From contig CM049310.1 of assembly GCA_026874595.1 (NCBI GenBank), positions 50,035,058 through 50,099,057 of the forward strand: DNA of 64,000 nt. Reading direction: 5' to 3'. The DNA comes from Sipunculus nudus. Taxonomy: Eukaryota; Annelida; Sipuncula; Golfingiida; Sipunculidae. The notes beneath the pieces were generated by a model, which saw nothing but the letters and a program-made list of their open reading frames with translations, was not told the DNA's origin and ran no database searches. The position numbers and the translations under genes are program-made. This document shows, in pieces, positions 31,861 to 44,276 of this stretch (position 1 is its first letter; each line of letters begins with the position of its first letter).

Positions 31861-33649
31861 GTATTATCTTTGGTTAGTCAAAAACAAAAACTGTTTTAAA
31901 ACAAAAGCCTGTTAACTCTAACCTCATTAAAAATGTTTGGATTTTGCAAACATAGGTGAGATGTGATATTGGTTAATATTTCTGTTGAGTTTCCAGACCA
32001 TGGGATTACCATCATATATCCTGTCTAAGACAGGTGTACAATGAAAACAAAGAACATTAAAAGTGCAAGTTAAGCATTATCCTACAACTGAAAACTATCA
32101 AACTGAAAAACAGGCTTATAAACTAAGCCTATCAGAGACAAATACTAAAAATACCACAATGTTTGCCCAGCTGAGAAAACACCACACAGCATGATTATGC
32201 ATGTAGGTAAATAACTACTGTATATATGTTTATACAGAGCCATCAGGCCGTGTGGAGTAGTAATGTGATCCCACCTGTAACAGTATAGTGGAGCAACCGC
32301 TCAGCATAAACGTCATTATATATGTTTTCTTTTATAGCACACAGTGGCTGTGTTACATTATGGATGTATTGTCAACACCGTTGCCTTCAGTACAGCCCTG
32401 AATATGAAAGAACAAAGCCTTGATAATATATGCCCGCTTGTGTACCTGTTCAGTTTTTCAATGTCGCTCTGGGAGGTAAATTTATTCAGCTCATGTTTGC
32501 ACTACCATGTGGCTCTAATGTACATAACACTAAAAGATACATAGTTGCTAAATGCTATTATAATAAATAACATGAACTCTCATTCAATAATCTAAACACT
32601 GCAGGAACAAGTAATTTCATTTGGTACCCTTAGACAATTTATTATTAATATCAATAGTAAAGAAGCACTTTGCCTCCTAAAATAAGAGTTACAAGTCAGA
32701 CATATGAGCTTTCAGAAGATACTGAAAAAGCTGATAAAACACATTCATAGTAGAGGTCATGATACCATTTTAAATTGACTTATTTCTCTCACCCATATAT
32801 AACAACTTGCAACATTTGAAAAAAATCTGTGGAATATTCAATTGACTTCTCAGTCTGGGTAAACAATGTTCATTTTATAATTCTATTTATGTCACACAAA
32901 TAACATCCTGTTTCATGAATGAAATATTTTATCTCTTTATTAATATGTTATTATGATAGTATATGACTCTTCTCAGATACACCGTCACACTGTTAGTGAT
33001 TTGGAATGGCGATTCATACACCTTTTCAAGCAGCAGACCTGTACATTTACTATGTGACAGATGTTACTCTTTGCGGCTCATTAATGGGAGATGACAGCTT
33101 GAGATCTTCCTGTCATGTTCCTACCACACAGCAGGCAGCCAGTATCCTGATATCTCATAAAAGACAGATAAGAAATCACTCAGGTTTCTGGTTCTGACCC
33201 TGCAATCTTCCAGGTTACTGGCCTCCTTAATGTCCAGCTTCAGTTGCCAAAAAATGAATGCTGTATTTGTAACATTTGTTCACTGACAAACCATGTTCAG
33301 TATATGAATTCTTTTAATCTTTTTTTTAATGCTAGTGCAATTCTATCTGTTTCTATCAGGCTTTTTTCACTGAGAGAGAAAGAGAGAGAGACAGATACAT
33401 GGAAAAGAGAACACTGAAATGAGTTACTGAGTTGACAAAATAATACATCAAGACAAATGCTGGGTGTCTAGAATACTGACAGGTCAGGGATTACCTTGCA
33501 AAAAGGCCACAGACATACAGTATGGGCTGAGCAATGATTGAAAAAAGTATATATTAACTACCTGATGACATGCAGAGACAAAAATAACGGACTCAAATCA
33601 GTATTTGAACAACTGAAAAAAGATGTCAAGGTTTGAATCAGTAATAGTT
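31861..33649. other. No gene recognised
   Basis: AT-rich sequence. A 63-codon + strand frame at 33,006-33,197 has no recognisable product. 33,633-33,649 is the left copy of a SINE target duplication. Confidence 0.6.
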
Positions 33650-34090
33650 TTTTTTTTAATATTTATTTTTTGGTGGAGGTAACTGACTCCATTTTTTAAT
33701 GCTGATTTATCTAATTCTTAACCTAAGTATGTACATCTGCAGAGATTCCATTTTGGTTTGGGACTACTTGACAGGGCGGTAGCACTCGCTTCCTATCATT
33801 TTTTTAAAATTGTGTAGCCTGGTGTCACCCAGGCCCAGTGTCTACCGCACCTGCAGGTCCTGGGTGTGTAATCATTCCCATTGCTGGGTCATTACATCGA
33901 GGAACCCCCCAAAGGGGCACTCTTATGTGAGTGATACATGTCTGTGGGGCACAGCCTTCCCATTAAGCCTGCAGAGCACTCACCCTAGGTGGGGGCCGAC
34001 CGTGAAAAACCTCACCTCCTCAGCTTATATACGAACCCACAATTTCCCAGCTTTGAGTCCTGCCCCCCACCCCTGAGCCACAGAAGCCGG
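33650..34090 (-). repeat. SINE with perfect 17-bp target-site duplication
   Basis: TTGAATCAGTAATAGTT occurs at 33633-33649 and again at 34091-34107. The 441 bp between read on the - strand as CCGGCTTCTGTGGCTCAGGG (A-box-like), GTGGGTTCGTATA (B-box-like), a body, and a terminal A-rich tail (T run at 33650-33657 on the + strand). This is the layout of a LINE-mobilised tRNA-derived SINE. A + strand open frame at 33,810-34,076 lies inside it and is not a gene. Confidence 0.85.
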
Positions 34091-34139
34091 TTGAATCAGT
34101 AATAGTTGTGTATTAATTTAAACTGTAAGAGATATAGGA

Positions 34140-34715
34140 GTGGAGCATCCCAAGAATCTGTAAGCCTTTAAATGCATCGACAGCCTTTTTAAAGATGTGG
34201 GTCTGGTGACCTTGACCTTTTTCATAATGACCAAAAATCATTAGGGTTCTTACTCTATTAGTGGGTTATATATAAGTCAAATTTGAAATCCATATGTTAA
34301 TCCAAAATGGAGTTATCATCTGGAAACGAATTGGTGGATGGATGGCCCCTGTGACCTTGACCTTTGACCTTATAAACCCCAAAATCAATACGGTTATTTC
34401 ACTATTGTTAGGTGCATTATATGTACAAGATGAAAGGCTTGGGATGAAAAGTTTGTTTTAAAATGCATCCACAATGTTTTTATAGAAGTGGGTCCTGTGA
34501 CCTTGGGCTTTGACCTAATGACTCCCAAATTTAAAGGTTTCTTGCTTTAGTGGTGGGCCATATATAAGTCAAGTTTGAAATCCATATATCAATCCAAACT
34601 GGGGTTATCTTCTGGAAACGCATTTGTGGATGGACAGATGGACACACAAACGGACAAAGTGATTACTATAGGGTTCCCGCTTTTACAAGCGAGGCCCTAA
34701 TTATTAAGACAAAAA
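34140..34715. repeat. Second TGACCTTGACC tandem repeat
   Basis: Cores at 34207, 34352 and 34498 (spacing 145-146 bp), with the same accompanying blocks as the 22-kb array (AAATCCATATRTCAATCCAA, GTGGATGGAYRGATGG). The right end is CCGCTTTTACAAGCGAGGCC, a short hairpin. The unit at 34352-34370 holds TGACCTTGACCTTTGACCT, three receptor half-sites. Confidence 0.8.
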
Positions 34716-37700
34716 ATAATTAAAGCAAGCAAGCATGCTGACAGACACACAGGCAGGAAGCTTGTTGAAGAAATGACTGTCAGGTAAAATACATTAATTT
34801 GGATAAAATACACACAGATAAGACTCTGTAAACTAAAGAAAGCATGACCCAAATTGTTTAAGCCAGTGAGACTGAAATAATACCCAATATAATTAATGAT
34901 TGGTGTAACAACTAAGGTGGTCTCTGGGGATTATAAATTGATATTATGTACAATAACTCCTATATGTCCTTTGAATGTCATGTTTACCTTACCTTCACAC
35001 ACAGGACTGGCAGAGAGTAAAGCAACACCGACTCAGTAAAGTTCTCTTACTTTTATTGTACCATCAATCATAGTTCTGTGATGTTAGTAAATACAGGAAC
35101 GTGTCCCTGATCTCCAAGGTTGATAAGACTTGTTTAAATACCGAAAAAAGCCCAGAGATTCCATGTGGGTTATTACTTGTCTCTGTGCTGAGCGATATGG
35201 TGAGTCCTCCAGTGGACTGTGACTCCCTCCTACACTCGTCTCTATATCATGTCTATATTGCGTTTCATTAACTGTGGATGGAGTGCTTAATATGAATATT
35301 TGTGAACCTGTTAAGTGTTTCACACCTCTCTGAGTATGTAGGTAATTATGACTAAAGGGAATCACTGCCAGATGTGTGGTGCTGCAGCCATATGGTTTTC
35401 TTAAACATATATGATGTATATGAACCAAATTCTCTCATCTGCAGATCTGGCCCTTATATATTCTGCATGAGTCATTAAATATATCCATATATACTAATAC
35501 TACATTTTACCAGTTTACCACATATTGTTATTTTCCCTCAGAAATGCATAAAGGTATGAGGCATCAGTCTGTTAACAGAGCCATATATATTTAATTAAAA
35601 TTACAATTACTATCATTACTAAGAAAATTACTATTTTTCATCAGTTGGTTTTATTATTTTTAGGTAACAATATTTGCCCAGATGCAGTGCTGGTCAATTA
35701 ATTGACATTCTAATGAAACTGTATAAATGACAGATAACAAATGCCTTCAGTAAAAGGTATACATGTTCCAGGTATGTATATGATAAAGACAGGTCTATTA
35801 GTGTCTTCTATAATGATTTTATACATTATATATATAGCATTCATGTCTGTATTAAATGTAATAGGATCTAGAATGTAGCTGACTGCAGTACTCTTTGTAT
35901 ACTGCATGCCCTGAAGCCAGCACTGTATTACAAGGGCTTCCTGGGGAAACTAATCTCCATTTATGAATCATTAAAAAGTTCTTAGCATCCCCATCCTCCA
36001 TGAGAAACAGGGATAAAGCAGCATCCTGCCTGTTACATCAGCTGCTGAACACTCCTATAGATGATGAGCATGTACAAGCACACAATGGTACACAATACTA
36101 TATACCCTGTCATTATATCATAATATACAGCCAAGCTTACCTCAAAATTATCCACATTCAATTAGGCTTACCTCAAAAGTACCGAATGATGTCATATTCA
36201 CTGATCAGATAAATTGTATTTTACTGTATTATGTTATGGGATGTCCCACTCCTGTTGATCATATTAAGTTTAGAATATTTGAAAATGTTGGGATATCACA
36301 GTATTTTGAATAAAAATTAATGACTAGTACTGAAACCAATGTAAAATACTGTTAAAGTTACAGAATGCTTCACTTTCACTGAATTACTTAAATTTTCAAT
36401 ACAACTAATATGCAGGGATAATGCTCAAATAAGTCAATTCTATTTTAAAATTTTTCCTATTTTATACATTTAACACTCTAATTTACACTCAAATGATCCT
36501 TTCAGAGTTGCCAAGCATACAATCACACATTGCAATCTGTGTCCACAGACCTAAATTTGTATGTTGTGCTTTTTTTTTACTATTTTTCTGGTAATTTAAT
36601 ACTTAGGAGTGCCTACATAATACAACTGCAAATGCTTAGGGTTTAAACATTTTCAAATGTGTCCTTGGATCTCTTTGTTTAAATAAAATGACTTATATTT
36701 TTTTCTTTTTATCTGAAGCCTTGAGATATTTTTTAAAAAATTTTGGTGTTTTAAACACATTTAGGTAAAATTAATACAATTTTTTCTAAGCTTAGTTCTA
36801 AGTTTATATTTAAAGTTGATATTATTTGAATTCACCTGTTATACACATTAGTTAAACAAAATATAGAGAGGTCATTGATTACATACTTTGAACATCAAAG
36901 GTCTGGAAAAGATCTATGAAAACCATCATGATATTGAAAGTTAATATCATTCAATCTGGTCATATATAAGCATTAGTGATCATACTTTAAGAAAGTCAAA
37001 GAAAACCTACTGTATTTGAATGAAAACCTCATCAAAGGTCTCGTAAACATCCATGATTCCGTCCTTATCTTGTGCAAACAAACTCAGCTGGTGAATTGTG
37101 TTTGTGATTCTCTTGGGGGATCATTCAATCTGCATCCTACAGATGCTGAACTAAACTAAAACAGACCCAGGGCAGGATTTCCTGCAGTTTTGGTCCTGTT
37201 GGTACACCACATATCAGTGAGTAGCCACAGCTCTCTGTATCATCATGCAGTACAGTAGAGGGTTGGTGATGATTTATATACTGAACAAACCATCCCTTGT
37301 CCTGAGCTGACCACCTTGTGGTCATACATTAATGCATGACCCTGTATTATCATTATACTCTGCTGGTTCTAGTAACTGGGTGCCTACCTGCATATCATGT
37401 ATATCATGGTATATATATCATTATGGTATACAGGATTTATAAATCAACTAATTTCATCATCATCTCTCTCTCTTTCTCTCTCTTTCCCAACACAATATTG
37501 TCAGATTGCTTGAATGTTGACAATGAGGATACAGACATATTCATGGAGTATCTTTCTTCTTATGGAAAGAAAAGTTACTCTTTTTTGTTATCTATATTCA
37601 ACGAAAAAATCCAAAAACATTAACTACAGAGGTGCTGTCATATACCAAACTGCAGTGAATATATTTATGTGCATGCGGCCTAAATGTGTGTGTGTACCCA

Positions 37701-39320
37701 CCATTAAAAGCATGAGAGCTGGGTAGATGAAGACAGTCAGACACGGGCATATATAAACCTGTGATGAAGCATTTTATATTTTCACCTGACTCATGAACTG
37801 ATATATAGATATATATGACAGAGCTGCAATGAAACATGATGAATACATATGTAATATATATTTATTTGTACTCTAAATGTAAATGAGTATATAAATATGA
37901 AAAGATAAAAACTGCTAGCAAACCATGGATTAAGAGACATGTCAAATACTAAAAAGAGCATTTAGTAGATGGATAGACTTTGATCAGCAAGGCCCTAAAG
38001 GGGTTGTATCTAAATGAGACGATTTTCTGTCAGTCAGCTGACCTGCATCCCCTGATGGTGGATTGTATAACAGAGTCATCAATCTTTATGAAACAACACT
38101 TAGAAAAACATTATATGGTGAAAAACTTGGGGTGTCTGAAACCATTCCCCACCTGTTCAGTATACAATGGATTCCCATCTCTCACAGCTTGCGATTAAAG
38201 TTTCCATGACAACCACCCATGATCAACCGATGTTGAATAATGACTATAATGGTGTCAAGGATAAACACGATTGATAAAAAAAACATACTGTCATATCATG
38301 ATGATGCAGCCAATGCAAAAAACGCAACATATTATCTAAGCTACAGTACCTGTTTTGTATGCATGTTAAAGAAAAAGTCATTTTGGTTCAAATTTAAAAT
38401 TAAATCCAAGGTCTCCTAGGATTGGTGGATTATGTGAAATAGATGACAAAGTCCCTAGTTATCACCTGATACCATGGATACTCATGTTCTTTGTTCTGAT
38501 AAATACACTTAATGATACTTTATTATCATATTTGTATAATTACACATTTATGGGTAGACAAATTAGTAAAAAATGTGTACATACATTGATAAATAGTACT
38601 ATATTATTACCACACCATTTATTCACATAATAATGAGTAAAGAACAAAAGAGTATATACAGTGATCTTATTAAGGAGCATTTAACCATGTGATTAAATAC
38701 ACTACAAACATAACCAGAGTCAGTCATAAACATGAGCACAAGCTATTATCTTAAATACCTGGTAATTTCTCTCATGCAGTTGATTTGGAAGTGAGTACAT
38801 ACATTTCTCTAGAGGAAACTGGTTCTAGTTTCTTTGGGAACTGGACTTGGCTGGTAGCATATAATATCTACACCAGAAAAGGAAGTTATCAATTCAGCAT
38901 GAAAATTGGGGTATATACCATCAGCCCCACTCTACTCTTGGGCAATGGCTACTGACACAGCTGTAATTTAATAATAAGCAGGAGCTTAAAAGCAATTTAC
39001 TGGTATAGCAGACACCAGAATGGGCATGCAATATTCCGGTAACACTTGCATCATAGCTAGCAACACACCATTTGCTTCAGTCCTGTCCCACTCTCCAGAT
39101 CCCAAAGGGAAATGGGAGTCTGAAAGACACAGAAACTAAAGGGAAATGGGAGACTGGTACACAGACTATCAGAATAAAGGGGTCTTGATATTTGCAGAAA
39201 AGTGCCAAAATATGCAAAGAATTTGCAAAAAAGTGCTGAAAATTACCAAAAAGTTACCATAGTGTATACAGAAAAGTTGCCAAAATGTTGCTAAATCACA
39301 ATCCTGTAGGGATTTTTGCT
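34716..39320. other. No gene recognised
   Basis: AT-rich. Open frames at 35,084-35,428 (-) and 37,336-37,623 (+) have no recognisable domains and no convincing splice context. A CT-rich simple repeat lies at about 37,466-37,490. Confidence 0.55.
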
Positions 39321-39353
39321 CCACCACCCCCCCCCTCCCCCCCCCCCCCCCCC
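39321..39353. repeat. Poly-C tract
   Basis: C run interrupted by two bases (CCACCACCCCCCCCCTCCCC, then C only). It is one of several homopolymer C/G runs; others are at 10,407-10,417, 31,424-31,443, 40,658-40,671 and 52,564-52,573. Confidence 0.9.
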
Positions 39354-39384
39354 AGGATGGTATGAGATCACTCCTTTTCACAAC

Positions 39385-39600
39385 ACAACTCATGCAATCA
39401 TGAATGTAATCTTATGAAAAATTCAGGGCATTTCAAAAATTGGTCATTAAAGTTTCGACTAGATTTTGGTGTGGATTTGGCATATGATCTGGATCAAGGA
39501 ACATCATCAAGGAATATCCACAAATGTGCAGTCACTTATGTATGAATGAACCTGGGAATATGGGCCAATTAAGTGAATGGCGGAGGCAGATTTCTAGTCA
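39385..39600 (+). repeat. Dispersed repeat, three copies in window
   Basis: AACTCATGCAATCATGAATG ... CAGGGCATTT ... GAATGAACCTGGGAATATGG ... GGCGGAGGCAGATTTCTAGT. Copies: here, 48,045-48,315 (+, with a longer end), and 13,380-13,500 (-, partial). Non-coding. Confidence 0.65.
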
Positions 39601-39724
39601 ATATTATTATATCTAACATGTCATTGTTCCAATACATTTTTGTACTTTATGGTAACTTTTCTGCACCACCAGCAACTTTGTTTGCACTTTACAGCGATTA
39701 TCAAGACCAAGATTTAGAAAGAAC

Positions 39725-42700
39725 AAGACCTACAGGCCTAATGCAAACATGTGCATTGGGAAATACAGCAGGTATAATGCTTCAATGCTGGACCATTACT
39801 TTTCATGTATATGAACAATGCAAGTACTAAACATTTTGAATAAGAAACAATTACACAAACATCACTGCTGAAATTCTGGCATGGGTGCACACAACACTAA
39901 AAAGATTGTAGCTGGCACCACCAGTCTTGTATACAACGAAGCTATCAGAAATATATATGTCGAGGCCCAGATTAGAATCTGGCCCAATTTAAAACTGGGC
40001 CAGCCCAGATCAAAATTTTGATTTGGACCGGTCCAGATCAAAATTCTAATCTGGGCCAGACCAGTTTTAAACTGGGCCAGTCCAGATTAAAATTGTGATC
40101 TGGGCCGGTCCAGATTAAAATCCTGTGGTGAAGACTTCAGGATTTAAATCTTGTCTAGACTGATTTTAAACTGGGCTGGCCCAGATTAGAATTTTGATCT
40201 GGGCCAGTCAAGTTTACAATCCTGTGGTAGACTGATTTCAAACTGGACCAGCCCAGATCAAAATCCTAATCTGCTCCTAGGCTGGCTTCAATTACACTAT
40301 GTTTACCAAGCTGGCCTTTACTCAATTCAAAGAATTTGTAAAACATTGTAAGTCCATAATAATTGATATTTTATGAATTTATTTTATTTTCTATGAAAAT
40401 ATAATTGGTTGGACTCCTGTCATATTTTTTGTAATTTCACATCTTATTCAAAATGTCCAAAATATAATTATAAAATAATCATGTTAGACATTGGTATTTT
40501 ACAGATAAAAACTACAAATATAGCTTGCAAAACATGTGCATTAATTAAACAAACTAAAACCAAATTTAATCATTTAATGTTACTCAATGTAAATTCAAAA
40601 TTTATTTTATTTGTTATGTAAAGTTATTTATCATAAGTTGGTTTTTGCTCTGTAATTCCCCCCCCCCCCCCAATATTGTTACATTGGACTTAGAACTTAC
40701 AACATACTACATATTAAGGAAAGAAGGCCCTGAAACATCTATTAAGATACCTGAACTTAAGTAATTGAAATTAGGTGACTGAAATTTAGCAAACAGAAAA
40801 ATATATATCTAGTGTACATAAATTAGGTCGATATTGGCTAGATTGTGTGAATTATTAACAAGATCATAATGTATTTAGATAGAACAGTGGGAAAAATATT
40901 CATCAACTCAGCATTTTAACTATTGACGGTAGAGAATATTTGTATTGCAGCATTTAACTATCTTCAGTTTAGATTATTTATCAGTTATTAGATAAGCTTT
41001 TTTTTTAAAGTAATTAACTCCAAAGTGAAACCTCCACCATGTTTGTCACCCTCTGAAATAAAATTCTAAATCAAATTTTCACACAAATGCGCCTCTAATT
41101 TTGAGACTGCAGAATGACAACAATCATACCATTTTCTCAGTTGTGGATTTTCTGCTATTATAAATTACAGTAATGGTATCACTAACCTCTCTCTAGCCCC
41201 ATGTTAGGGCACAATGTCATGCTGCTCACCCAAATGAGCATCAAGACTGATAAATTACTTTTGTTCACTTATAAATGAGTAAAGCTGGTATTTAATTATG
41301 CATGCATATATTTAATATTACACATGTAATTTTGATATTCAGAACAGAAAGTTATCTCAGTTAAGTTGAAAATTTTGATATTTAGACAAGTAGATGTCTC
41401 AGAACTGACATGTTCTAAACTGTGGTTAATTATGGTAGTTGGTTTAGGTGAAGTTCAAATGTGAACTTGCATGCTCGAAGAATAGATGTAACCAAAGAAG
41501 CACATTACATTTGTTTGTTAGCTTTTTCCTCACAAAAATATTTTAAATGATCTTGTTCATTATGTGTTTTGTGCCCTTAAAAATGGTGTATCTGGAATAA
41601 ATGTTTACTGTATTATCCAATTTAAGATGATAAAAATCATGCTAGCCTAAGATTAGATTAGGATTCTGATCTGGTTAGGCCCAGTTTAAAATCAATCCAC
41701 CACAGGACTGTAATCTTGACAAGCCAAGATTAAAATTTTGATCTTGGCCAGCCCAGTTTAACATCAGTCCAACACAGGATTGTAAACTTAACCAGCCCAG
41801 ATCAAAATTCTAATCTGGGCCAGCCCAGTTTAAAATCAGTCGACCACAGGATTGTAAACTTAACCAGCCAAGATCAAAATTCTAATGTGGGCCGGCCCAG
41901 TTTAAAATCAGTCCAGACAAGATTTAAATCCTGAAGTCTTCACCACCGGATTTTAATCTGGACCTGCCCAGATCAAAATTTTAATCTGGGCTGGCCTAGT
42001 TTATAACTGGTCTGGCCCAGATTATTTTTTTTATCTGGGCCGGTCCAAATCAAAATTTTGATCTGGGCTGGCCCAGTTTTAAATTGGGCCAGATTCTAAT
42101 CTGGGCCTCGACATATACATATGCCCCACTTCAGACTGATATATCAAACCGCTCCTGAGAAAAAACACAGGGACACACACTGTGCAAAAGTCATTGTAGG
42201 TGGCGACACCTGTCTTGTGAATGAGAAAGCCATCAAAGACACATAGACAGGTCAAAATATTAGGCCAATACATCAAACTTACCTTGAGTCTGATGCATTG
42301 GGCTGACCAGGCTTAGGTGAGAAAGGCTGTTGCCCCGAGTGAACTGTGAAAAATTGCTTGCTCAGGCTACTGCACTGAGTGAACTCATGACCTGCACCTG
42401 GCTAGACTGAGTGAACTTTTGACCTGTACCTGGCTGCACTGAGTGAACTCTTGACCTGTTGCATAATCTGACACAGTTGGCAGTCTGCCAAAGCAATAAA
42501 TAGAATGCAGCTACTGCACTGAGTAAACTCCTGACCCATACCTGGCTGCACTGAGTGAACTCTTGACCTGTTGCCTAATCTGATACAGTTGGCAGTCTGC
42601 CAAAGCTATAAATAGATCCAGACTGACCTCTAGCCTCTTGCCAAATCTGAAATAGTAGCCACACCATTGCATAAGCTCATGCAGGGGCCCTGCCCTGAGG

Positions 42701-43520
42701 GGCTTGACACCCATGAAGTGATCACATGGTGCCCATGAGGTGTCCACATGTCACCCATGAGGTGATACATGCCTTGTGTTGGCTGCACTGCTTGAACTCT
42801 TGACCTATATCTGGCTGCACTGAATGAACTCTTGATCTGTTGCCAAATCTGAAACAGTTGTTTCTCAACCTATTTAAAGATACGGATTCAATCTTGGCCT
42901 GTTGGTATATCTGTTTACACATACTGAAAGACTTTGGCTAAATTTCTTTTTCAAGCCGACATATTCATAAACTTTTTATCAAAATATCTAGAATAATAAA
43001 AGATGACCAATGACCCCCGTACAAAATAAGGTCAATGCAGGTGGCGCCATCAATACCTAAATTTCAGATATGTCTCATGTGAACAACATTGGCATAAAAT
43101 TTGGTGATGATAGCTCCAGCCGTTTCTGAGATTGTAATTTTAGTATGCTTTTTTGGAAAGATGACTAAGTTCAACTTCCTGTAACTCAGCCAAAAATCAC
43201 CAAACTTAAACCATTCGAACAAACTTGAGAAAGATGTTCCAGGAATCATTTCTGTGAAATACTGGACAATTTGGCTGAACAGTTTCGGAGAAGAAGATTT
43301 TTAAAGCTTATTTAGCTTTTTCCCTATAAAATCTAAGAAAATGCAGTTAGCCAAAAAAATAAGCAAAATCCGATATAGTTTTTTAGAAGACTAATATTTT
43401 GCATAAAATTTCCTGATGCTACCTCTTGCCGTTTTCAAGATAGTATGGGTTAACGTACAGACGACGGACGACAGACGACGGACGACGGACGATGCCACAC
43501 CATCGCATAAGCTCACAGGT
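39725..43520 (+). mobile_element. Relative of insertion A, split by a foldback element
   Basis: It starts CCTACAGGCCTAATGC and ends CATAAGCTCACAGG. Left piece 39,725-39,957 and right piece 42,114-43,520 align with 7,620-8,490 if the foldback between them is removed. The right piece also has a tandem section (42,330-42,870) with repeated CTGCACTGAGTGAACTC and CTTGACCTGT blocks. Near the end there is a GACGACGGAC microsatellite (43,452-43,490). Non-coding. Confidence 0.65.
39958..42113. mobile_element. Foldback element, 2,156 bp, with TATA target duplication
   Basis: The ends are TGTCGAGGCCCAGATTAGAA and its exact reverse complement. The left arm is 39,958 to about 40,290 and the right arm about 41,641 to 42,113. 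Each arm is a chain of short palindromic modules centred on TTTAAA or on the A/T-rich middle of CAGATCAAAATTTTGATCTG. The loop (40,291-41,640) is AT-rich and has no meaningful open frame. TATA flanks both ends (39954-39957 and 42114-42117). Removing the element plus one TATA gives a gap-free alignment to the unoccupied relative at about 7,850-7,880. It is a non-autonomous DNA element of unknown superfamily. Confidence 0.88.
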
Positions 43521-44089
43521 ATGCTGAAAAGTTGTGGATGGATATTGTGTTACCCTAACCCTCTACTCAATTTCATCAATATATGTTCATAACACTCTGC
43601 ATTGAGTTAATAACTAACATAACTAACAAATGAGCCAGAGACAAATTATTAAACCTCACCACTTGGCAAGTGGTAATAATCTCTTATCTGAGGTGGTGTG
43701 TTTTATGTGTGGGTGTACTGGTAATTGTCACATTAAACATGTACAAATATACTTATATCAAGTGATCATTTGGGCGGATAACCATTTTATTGTGTTTTTC
43801 ATTTATCTTTTTGACTGGGACTATTATGTGATCACAGGCTGTAATTTCCAGTAATAAGTCAACAATTAGACTACCTATTAGGATAATTATGTTAAGTTTT
43901 AATTAATTAAATGAGCTGCAGTCTTATTCATCAAATGGCAAAATGTTTGTTCAGTGACAATACTCCCCATGGCAAATAAAACCTAGCTGAGTTGTTAAGT
44001 GATTTCAAGTTAATGCTAAAAAAACCACCTCACACAGCAGTAATCAACTGCAGTTGTCCCAGATCTCTTATTGTGTAATTTGTGCTTTG
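43521..44089. other. No gene recognised
   Basis: AT-rich; a 74-codon + strand frame at 43,630-43,854 is not recognisable. Confidence 0.6.
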
Positions 44090-44276
44090 TATAGCAAGAA
44101 TTTCTGGGTGTGAACACCAGGGTGTGCACAGAGCAATAAACTGTAATGAGAGCAGGTGTAGCTTATTTAAAAAATTGGAGCTCGGTAAACAAAGTGATAC
44201 CACACTCTCATTGGCCTGATTACAATTATTTGCTCTGTGCACCCCCTGGTGTTTGAACCCAGAAAATCTTGCTATA
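44090..44276. mobile_element. MITE, 187 bp, near-perfect 50-bp inverted ends
   Basis: The left end is TATAGCAAGAATTTCTGGGT and the right end in reverse complement is TATAGCAAGATTTTCTGGGT; homology continues through ACACCAGGGKGTGCACAGAGC to about 50 bp with few mismatches. The ends carry TATA, so a TA target site (Tc1/mariner-like) is plausible. The strong arm identity suggests a fairly recent copy. Confidence 0.82.

Noticed and set aside
35084-35428. 114-codon open frame on the - strand upstream of the BCAR3-like gene, with a donor-like site at about 34,990 and a TACTAAC/ACAG acceptor-like site near 35,075
   Set aside because: The implied exon next to it meets a stop in every frame that would connect to the SAM exon; no similarity recognised.
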